Below the pieces are notes generated by a model. It did not search any database and was not told the origin of the DNA. It saw only the letters and a list, made by a program, of their open reading frames with translations. Of a stretch of DNA of 64,000 nt, positions 57,445 through 64,000 are shown piece by piece. The position numbers and the translations under genes were made by a program. The number at the start of each line of letters is the position of its first letter. Within the stretch, counting starts at the first letter, position 1. Source of the stretch: Eledone cirrhosa (Eukaryota; Mollusca; Cephalopoda; Octopoda; Eledonidae). The stretch lies in NCBI GenBank assembly GCA_964016885.1, contig OZ024743.1, forward strand, positions 126,382,419 to 126,446,418, given 5' to 3'.

Positions 57445-60300
57445 GCTTTTGGAATGTATGTATTCTAATTGATAACAATTTTATTCAAAGATCAGAGACA
57501 AACCACATTGATCACTTATGAGTTGAAAAAATATAGTAGCTCTCTCTGAAACATACTTATATAGGGATGGTCAACTCAATGAAAGGGGATTTGGTTACAC
57601 TTTTTGGGGGAAATGTGTAGCAGAAGGTCAAAGGAGAGAATCAGGTGTTGGCTTGGCTGTTAGAAACTCACTCATCTCATCTTTTGAAAATTATCCAGTG
57701 GTTCCTCAGAGCGCATTATATGATATCATGTTGTCTGTATTTTGCAAAAATGTTCTCACAATATCACACCTAGAAGAATTTATTGAACAATTCTACAATG
57801 AACTTGGACAATTAGTGAGAAATGTGCCAGAAAAAATAAATATAAAACAACTTAGATGCACCTGATGTCTAAGGATTGGCATCTTGTTGATTATATTTTA
57901 GTTAAAAAATGTGATGTAAAAGATGTGTAGTGCACACAATGAGAAGAGTAGAGAGCTGAACTGATCCTCAACTAGTCAGGGCCAAACTCAATCTAACTAT
58001 GACACCAAAAGCACTCATGGACTAAAGTACCAAAGAAACTGAAGTCTTTCAATGCTATCCACAATTTTCATGGTGCATTAGATAATACCACACTTGACCT
58101 GAACAATCTTTGGGAAGATTTTAAGATAAAAGTTTTCCAGGCAGCATCTGCATCAGTAGATCAAAGAGATCTAATGACTGGATTACAGATAACAACCCAG
58201 AAATATTTGACTTACTTAAGGAGAAACAAAATCCATGTCAAAACTTATTTCTTGGTCAATCAATCCTAATTGTAAGCAACTAAAAAGAAAAGTGCAAAAT
58301 GCTTTGAGAAATATTAGCAGGACAAAGCTAAGTAGATTGCATGGATACTAAGGCATTTTTCTCACCTGACCCTCTAACGTCAACATAAATATTAAATCCA
58401 TCGAAAGTTACCCAATTGTAGATGAAATGACGTCAGAACCAACTAGAAATGATTGCTTCTGCTATACAGAAATTAAATGATTATAAATCTCCTGGCCTGG
58501 ATGGTACTAATCCTGTGGTTCTTAAGTATGGAGGAGAGGAAATGGTAGGACATTTACAAGCTGTAATACTCCATTGTTGGAGGAAAGAGGAATTACCACA
58601 ATACAGAGTTGATGATATCTTGGTCTTCCTTTTCAAATCTGGTGCCAAAGTCCAATGTGGTAATTTTAGGGGCATTTACCTACTGTCTGTTGTTGGTAAT
58701 GTTCTAGTATGTGTCCTTTTGGAATGGGTTAATAAGTTCATAGTGCCACGTATTGTATCAGTCACAATGTGGTTTCCATGTGAAAAGAGGCACTAGTGTT
58801 ATGATCTTCACAATCAGATAATTGCAGGGAAAATGTATTGAATAGAACCTCACTCTCTACCATTTATTTTGTTGATCTCAGTAAGGCATTCGATATTGAT
58901 AATAGGAATGTTTTGTGGTTGGTTTTGTCTAAATCTGGATGCCCTCAAAAATTTGTAAATATATTAAAAATTATTCATAAAGTCATAAAAGCCAGAGTTA
59001 ACTTTGATGACACACTCTCTGAGCAGTGGAAACTGGTGTGAAACAGGGAGACCTTGATGCACTTACTCTCTTTGCAATATATTTTGCTGTCATGCTCTAT
59101 CATACTTTCCAAAACAACAATGAAAGAGTATATGTATGATATCATACCACAGGAAATATCTTTAATTTAGCAAGCATGAAATATAAGAGCAAAGTATTCA
59201 TCTCACTAATAAGAGACCTTCTGTATGCTGATGACTGTAATCTTGTCAGTCATACTGAGCACGGTTTGCAACTGTTGATTTCTGTATTTGATGCCTTTGG
59301 CTTGACTAAAAGTTTTTAAAAATGGTAATTTTGAGTCAACATGCACCTGGTCAACTTATATAACAACCATGAAAGGTAATCTTCTTAAAATTGCTAAATC
59401 CTTCATATACATTTGGAGTGCAATGGATAAAGATGGAACATTGGATTAAGAAATATCTCTAAGGATTCAAAAGACAGCAAAATCTTTTGGAAGTTTAATC
59501 TCACAAAGACATCAAGAATGAAACAAAAATATCTGTTTATAAATCTTTTGTTTTATCCTCTTGTGTATCTTCTAATGTGTTACAAATATCACTTTAGAAT
59601 TCCTGGAATGATTGGATCAAAAATGCTTACGACATATTCTGAAGATAAAATGGAATTCATTCACACCCAACCCTGATGCTCTAGCTGCATCTGTAATTTG
59701 TTCCATCAAGGCAATAATTTTGAAAAACCAACTGTAGCAGTTTGGACATATTGTAAGTGTATCCTTAAGCAACTGTTTTCTGGGAAACTTGCTCAGGGAA
59801 AAAGGAAACAGTAAGCAAAAAAAAAAGGTTCAAGGATTCATTGAAGGAGAACTTGAAGAATGTAGAAATTGATAAAAAAACTTGGAAAGTCTTGCAGTGA
59901 ATCACTACCAGGTATTCAAAAATAAATGATGGTGTGGAAACCTTTAAAGTAAATATTAAGAGAAAAATAATAAGAAAAAAAAACAGCCAGTAAGGGAATA
60001 TGAAATTAATGTAATATTTTCTGCATGCACAGTGAGTGGCAAAATCTGCCGATCTGGAGCTAGACAGATAAGATCTCATAAAGAGCATACAGTAGGGTAC
60101 TTCTTACTGACTATAGAACATACATACCAGTTCACCTTTATCAATGCCACATATGCTACAAGATCGGCAAATCTCAAAGAGGTCTAAGACATTTCAAAGC
60201 TACACCAAAATTATGTGCAATTTATGTGGACATCTTTTTAAAGTATGTCTGAGCCACATAAGATCTCATGCCAGAATTGTGCATCATGTACATTGAAGTG
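57445..60300 (+). pseudogene. LINE-6X: AP endonuclease, RT, C2H2 fingers, dead copy
   Basis: Endonuclease traces: WNVCILIDN, VALSETYLYRDGQLNERGFG, ESGVGLAVRNSL and SKDWHLVDYILVKKCDVKDV. RT: SPGLDGTNPVVLKYGG, YRVDDILVFLFKSGAKVQCGNFRGIYLL, FVDLSKAFDIDNRNVLW (first catalytic Asp), KLV(stop)NRE, and 59220-59245 LLYADDCNLVSH. C-terminal: FGHIVSV, LAQGKRKQ and then zinc-finger-like CTVSGKICRSGARQIRSHKEH and, at about 60210, CNLCGHLFKVCLSHIRSHAR. Overall order is endonuclease, RT, RNA-binding C-terminus, C2H2 fingers. Many stops and shifts throughout, so no protein can be made. Different family from the 19-kb and 28-kb LINEs (SETxLxxDGQLxExG and LLYADDC signatures). Confidence 0.82.
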
Positions 60301-60328
60301 GTCAAGCTTTGTATTGAGCAGGCAACCA

Positions 60329-60330
<2 letters not shown>

Positions 60331-60366
<36 letters not shown>
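60331..60366. repeat. (TA)n microsatellite
   Basis: TA run directly after the last zinc-finger trace of LINE-6X; possibly its degenerate tail. Confidence 0.9.
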
Positions 60367-60369
<3 letters not shown>

Positions 60370-62150
60370 AACAGTATATCAAATTAAAAAACAGAGTTAT
60401 AGACTCACATTAATCCCCTATGATTTAATGAGCTCAAGGAAAAGATTCTGGGCTCTTTATAAAACAGTATATTGAGAAAAATACACAAAGAGGTATGAGT
60501 TCATTATAGGGGATAGAATACCACCAAAGTGAAAATCATATTATCTACAAACAGAATGGAGAATATATATCAATTAAAAGAATAGATTTAAATGTACAGA
60601 CCATTCGTTTATAGCTATATCTCCTGGGCATGCAGTAAGCATGTTTCACCACAAATAAAGTGTAGAATCATACCATTGACGTCTTATCAACAGGAGGACC
60701 AAACAATACGATCTACACTTCTAAAAATACATCAGACAACTAGCAAACGCACATGGTGTAAAGAAAAAACAGGCGCATTATACAGCACATGCTGGTGTGA
60801 ATGGACCAAAAGACCGTTAAAAACAGTGCCAAGAACCATTCAGCTTAAGAAACTCTACTTACATATAGAAATGAATCAGGAGCCAATATAACAAATTATA
60901 CTAGATGAGGGTGACATTGTCTTCTCCCTCTTTCCGCCACACACACACTCTCTCTCTCTCTCTCTAATCAAATGGCATCCCTTTTCTATCTCTATCTATG
61001 TACATCTCCTTTGCTTGGCGCTCTCCCTCTCTATATGGGGGGGGGGGGTGACGTCATAACTTTCTGTCTGTCTACCTCTTTCTATCACCTCGAAAAAACA
61101 CAGTGTCCTCTTTTCTCTCTCTTTCTATGTACATATCTCTTGCTTGGCACACCCCTCTCTATCTAAAGTGAGCATGTTGGACAGAGGGATGGACAGACAG
61201 TGCTCTTATTATAATATAGATTAACAAGAATTATTATTATAATATTTAATAGATTTACAAGTGTTTCGTTAGACTAACAAGTATATTCCATTCCTGCAGG
61301 AATAACTCCTCAGAATCAATCAAATACAAATAAATAAATACCTTACATGTTTTAAAGTACCAGTGAGAGACATAAACAATAGCATTCAAATATAGTAGGC
61401 AAAACGTTAAAATTTATGGAAGCCTATAGACATAATTAAAATTTATCAGTGATAAAAAAGAAAAAAAATAACGTTCAGTTACAAGACATTTTACAAACTA
61501 AAATATATTGATACAAAATGTACTGTACAATAAAATACAGCTACAGGTATACTAATACAAATAAGTAAAGTTATAAAATATCAATAGAATATAAGACATT
61601 AAAAATTTATGGAAGCATAGAACAGTAATAAATATATCTATAATAAAGTGATGGCTTAGTAGCTAAGAAACTTCTAACAACTTAAGATATAGTTACAGAG
61701 ATAATTTTCAGAATAAAACTGATTAAAACATAGTATGCGGTTAAGAATTATAAGATAAATAAAAAAGTAAAAGGAAAATTCAAAGAGCTTTTATATATAT
61801 ATGTGTGTGCTTAAATCTATATGCATGCATACACCTCTGAAGGGTGGAGGAACTCAGCAGAGTCAACAGCCATCCAAATAGTACTTTTTTTTTTCACCTG
61901 GGAGTGAAAGGCTCCCAGTTGTTGTCACAACACCTTTCTAGGAGAGGGAAACTCTGTAAAAAAACCTGCAGCTTCGGAAGCATCCGATGATGTTGACCAG
62001 TTCTCCTTTTCGAGTAGTGTTTTCAATGCTCAGAGAGTGGGATTGGTCAAGTGCAAGGCCTTTCCCCACTTAAAATAACCTTCAAAGCACATTTTCTGTA
62101 ATCTGACAGGCGATTGCAATACTCTTAGCAAAGTTTGCAGCCATCATATA
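60367..62150. other. Unassigned sequence
   Basis: One open frame (60592-60891, 99 codons, Thr/Lys/Trp-containing, no known motif). 60940-61190 is C/T-rich with a duplicated phrase ('tctatgtacat.tct..ttgcttggc' at about 60995 and 61125). 61200-61790 is AT-rich and featureless. Confidence 0.4.
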
Positions 62151-62385
62151 TATTATCATCATCATTTTACGTCCACTTTTCCCTGCTTGCAAGGGTGGGA
62201 CAGGAACTGATTCTGGCTTGATTTCTACAGCTGGATGCCCTTCCTAACACCAACCTCATTTACAGTGAGTGCTGGGTGCTTTTTTGCCATGGCACCTACA
62301 CGTCCACTTTACAGTGGAATGATATGGACCCCAGTCCCTATCATCTCATTGCAAGGCCAATGCTCTAACCTCTAAGCCATGTATA
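62150..62385 (-). mobile_element. Family B SINE with internal deletion, minus strand
   Basis: Tail block at left ('attttacgtccacttttccc', 'tttacagtgagtgctgggtg'), then 'cccagtccctatcatctcatt' joins directly to 'gcaaggccaatgctctaacc', removing the body and B box present in 12483-12828. The A-box end is kept. Confidence 0.85.
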
Positions 62386-62423
62386 TATATGTGTGTGTAT
62401 GTGTGTGTGTGTGCGTGTGTGTG

Positions 62424-62475
<52 letters not shown>
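62386..62475. repeat. (TG)n(TA)n microsatellite between two retro-tails
   Basis: 'tatgtgtgtgtgtgcgtgtg' followed by a long TA run. It separates two elements of opposite orientation. Confidence 0.95.
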
Positions 62476-62477
<2 letters not shown>

Positions 62478-62688
62478 GTCGTGTCGTGTAGGCGCCACGG
62501 AAAAAAAGCACCCAGCACTCACTGTAAATGAGGTTAGTGTTAGGAAGGGCATGCAGCTGTAGAAATCAGGCCAAAATCAGTTCCCGTATGAGCAAGACAA
62601 GGTCACTTGACTGGGCACTGCCCACAACAGGACAGCCCATCTAACCCATGCTAGCGTGGAAGAATGGACATAAAACAGTGATGATGAT

Positions 62689-62690
<2 letters not shown>
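62476..62690 (+). mobile_element. LINE-1X 3' end, short copy
   Basis: 'gtgtaggcgccacgg', 'gcacccagcactcactgtaa', 'tcacttgactgggcactgcc', 'tctaacccatgctagcgtgg' and 'gtgatgatgatta' tail. 5'-truncated within the 3' UTR. Confidence 0.88.
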
Positions 62691-62707
<17 letters not shown>

Positions 62708-62723
<16 letters not shown>

Positions 62724-62988
62724 ACCATATATTGTAGAGGAAACACAGTATATTGTATTTAATTATAATCGATAGTTTGTCTTCAATTATTGATTACATA
62801 GATTGATTTCTTTAATGATCGATTACATAGATTGATTTTGAACTACACTCTACAGAATATGAATTAGCTCTATAAGGTCTCTCTAATGATTCCACCTTGA
62901 GTACATATTCTTCTATGGAATATGTATCAAGTATATATATGCAATATACTGTGTTTCCTCTACGATATATGGCTCTTTCTCTCTCTAT
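62708..62988. mobile_element. MITE (about 280 bp) with long inverted ends
   Basis: Left 'accatatattgtagaggaaa' plus 'cacagtatattg' pairs with right 'caatatactgtgtttcctct' plus 'acgatatatggct', flanked by AG and CT runs that are also inverted. Interior has a duplicated 'gattacatagattga' phrase (about 62792 and 62822). Flanking TATATA makes a TA target duplication likely but not provable. Confidence 0.8.
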
Positions 62989-63111
62989 ATATATACATAT
63001 ATCTTTTTCATTTGATTTATTATGGCTCTAGATAAAGTCTATTGAGCTTGTTTATTGAGAAACACAAAATTATAACATATTTGATATGTTTTAATTCATT
63101 ACTTTTGCAGA

Positions 63112-64000
63112 TGGAGCACAATATGAGTAGCAGTCTCAGGCGTGACGCTAACCACCCCAGGACAGACGACCCCAACCGCAGGACACGTAGGAGGGGGCGG
63201 ACGGGCGACCACCCCACGATGGATCTCCTGGGGCGGACAACGACCACCCCACAAATTCGGGCCACGAAGATAACAAAAAGCATAGAGCCCAAAGGGGAAG
63301 CAACAGTGCGGAAACCACCAGCAACCCAACAAATCTCCAACAAATCACGACGCCCCCGACCCACACATATAGGAGGAGACACCGAAAAATCACGTGGTAC
63401 AACCCACCCTACTCAGCGGCCCTAAAGAAAAGCTTGGCCCGATTATTCTTTGGAGTACTTGACAAATGCTTCCCGAGGGACCACAGATACCACAGGATTT
63501 TCAACAGGCACACTGTGAAGCTCTCGTAATCCACCACGAGAAATTTGGCCCAACACATAGCTAGCATCAACAGAAGTAGGCTTAAAAACCACACACAACC
63601 AGAAGATGGCAATACAAACACTCAGCAGAACCATGTGAAAGGAGGGAAGGGGGGACCCAGAGCCCACCCAAGAAACCCAAACAGACCCAAGGACCCCCCA
63701 CCGAGCCCGGGGGAAGACCAACATGTAACACATAACGGGAACCCTAATCTAGGCACGCAGAAGCCGACCACCTTCTGCAACTGCAGAAACCCCGAATCAT
63801 GCCCCCTTGGTAATGAATGCCTCAAGAAGAACCTAGTATACGGTTGTAGGGTTAAAATCCCCAACTCCGAACACCTCTACATAGGAGCCACATCAACGAC
63901 CTGATCTGGAAGCTTAAGCTGGACAGGACCCCATACTCTCTGGCCTGGTACATAATCAGGAAAGTTCCACCCGATAAAGGGGGATCTTGCATATGCAAAC
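63112..64000 (+). pseudogene. Second Penelope-like element (GC-rich), C-terminal part, runs off window
   Basis: Plus-strand frames: HRKITWYNPPYS, ARLFFGVLDKCFPRDHRYHR, IFNRHTVKLS then TAA where the other PLE has Tyr, TRNLAQHIASINR, a Pro/Asn-rich linker, and the Cys cluster CNCRNPESCPLGNEC followed by KKNLVYGCRVKIP, HLYIGATSTT (YIG). A frame shift near 63900 then gives DLIWKLKLDRTPYSLAWYIIR. The order RT tail, linker, Cys cluster, GIY-YIG is the same as in the 13-18 kb palindrome, but base composition is far more GC-rich and protein identity is moderate, so this is a separate PLE family. At least two breaks. It continues past 64000. Confidence 0.85.

Noticed and set aside
60592..60891. 99-codon frame as host gene
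   Set aside because: No motif, no splice or promoter context, lies between a LINE relic and C/T-rich repeats; kept only as unassigned.
63042..63425. 127-codon Arg/Thr/Pro-rich frame as an independent protein
   Set aside because: It overlaps the decayed PLE in another frame; the RT-tail motifs lie in the neighbouring frame, so this is a shadow.

Overview
This window looks like non-genic, repeat-saturated DNA from a cephalopod mollusc, most probably an octopus. Three things point there. It is AT-rich, with very many (TA)n, (AC)n, (CT)n and (GAT)n microsatellites. About 25 copies or fragments of one tRNA-derived SINE occur on both strands, with a tRNA-like head, a body reading 'accagtaatgcactgg' and a tail 'gtagaaacaattatt'; I believe this matches the tRNA-derived SINEs reported from octopus, but that identification is from memory. 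Mollusc-type LINEs and Penelope-like retroelements (PLEs) make up most of the coding-like sequence. I find no intact host gene, no tRNA or rRNA gene, no CRISPR array and no prokaryotic feature. Every long recognisable reading frame belongs to a retroelement, and nearly all are broken.

Layout. 0-13 kb: MITE-like elements, SINE fragments, a 350-bp palindrome (1.8-2.15 kb), a 27-bp minisatellite (3.6-4.1 kb), and TTAA-flanked MITEs, one of them split by a SINE. 13.2-18.1 kb: a 4.85-kb near-perfect palindrome built from a Penelope-like element. Each arm holds the RT C-terminal part facing inward and a GIY-YIG endonuclease facing outward, around a 224-bp spacer that is a third, partial GIY-YIG copy. 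19.2-21.8 kb: a young 5'-truncated LINE (end of AP endonuclease, RT, PHD-like zinc finger, C-terminal domain, GATGAT tail) with only one frameshift and one internal stop. 22-28.7 kb: SINE fragments and unrecognised sequence. 28.7-29.8 kb: a second LINE type. 30.1-32.2 kb: two direct LTR-like repeats around about 1.1 kb without gag or pol, a candidate non-autonomous LTR element. 32.8-37.6 kb: SINE-rich. 37.9-39.4 kb: a third LINE type (zf-RVT C-terminus), minus strand, interrupted by a hAT-like insertion; a sister copy lies at 52.5-53.4 kb. 40-43 kb: a small MITE and very large compound microsatellites. 43.6-47.9 kb: SINEs and LINE 3' fragments. 49.1-52.0 kb: an older minus-strand copy of the 19-kb LINE. 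53.8-55.8 kb: two R2/R4-like LINE remnants meeting tail to tail. 55.8-56.9 kb: a LINE 3' end and a full-length tRNA SINE sharing the LINE tail. 57.4-60.3 kb: a fourth LINE type with AP endonuclease, RT and C2H2 fingers. 62.1-63.0 kb: SINE and LINE tails plus a MITE. 63.1-64.0 kb: a second, GC-rich PLE running off the window.

Functionally, this is a set of selfish elements rather than a pathway. The 19-kb LINE family and a tRNA SINE share the same 3' tail, which is the expected signature of a SINE borrowing a LINE's RT. DNA-transposon remnants (TTAA, TA and hAT-like ends) serve as landing sites for SINEs, so the order of nested events can be partly reconstructed. The item most worth following up is the palindromic PLE.
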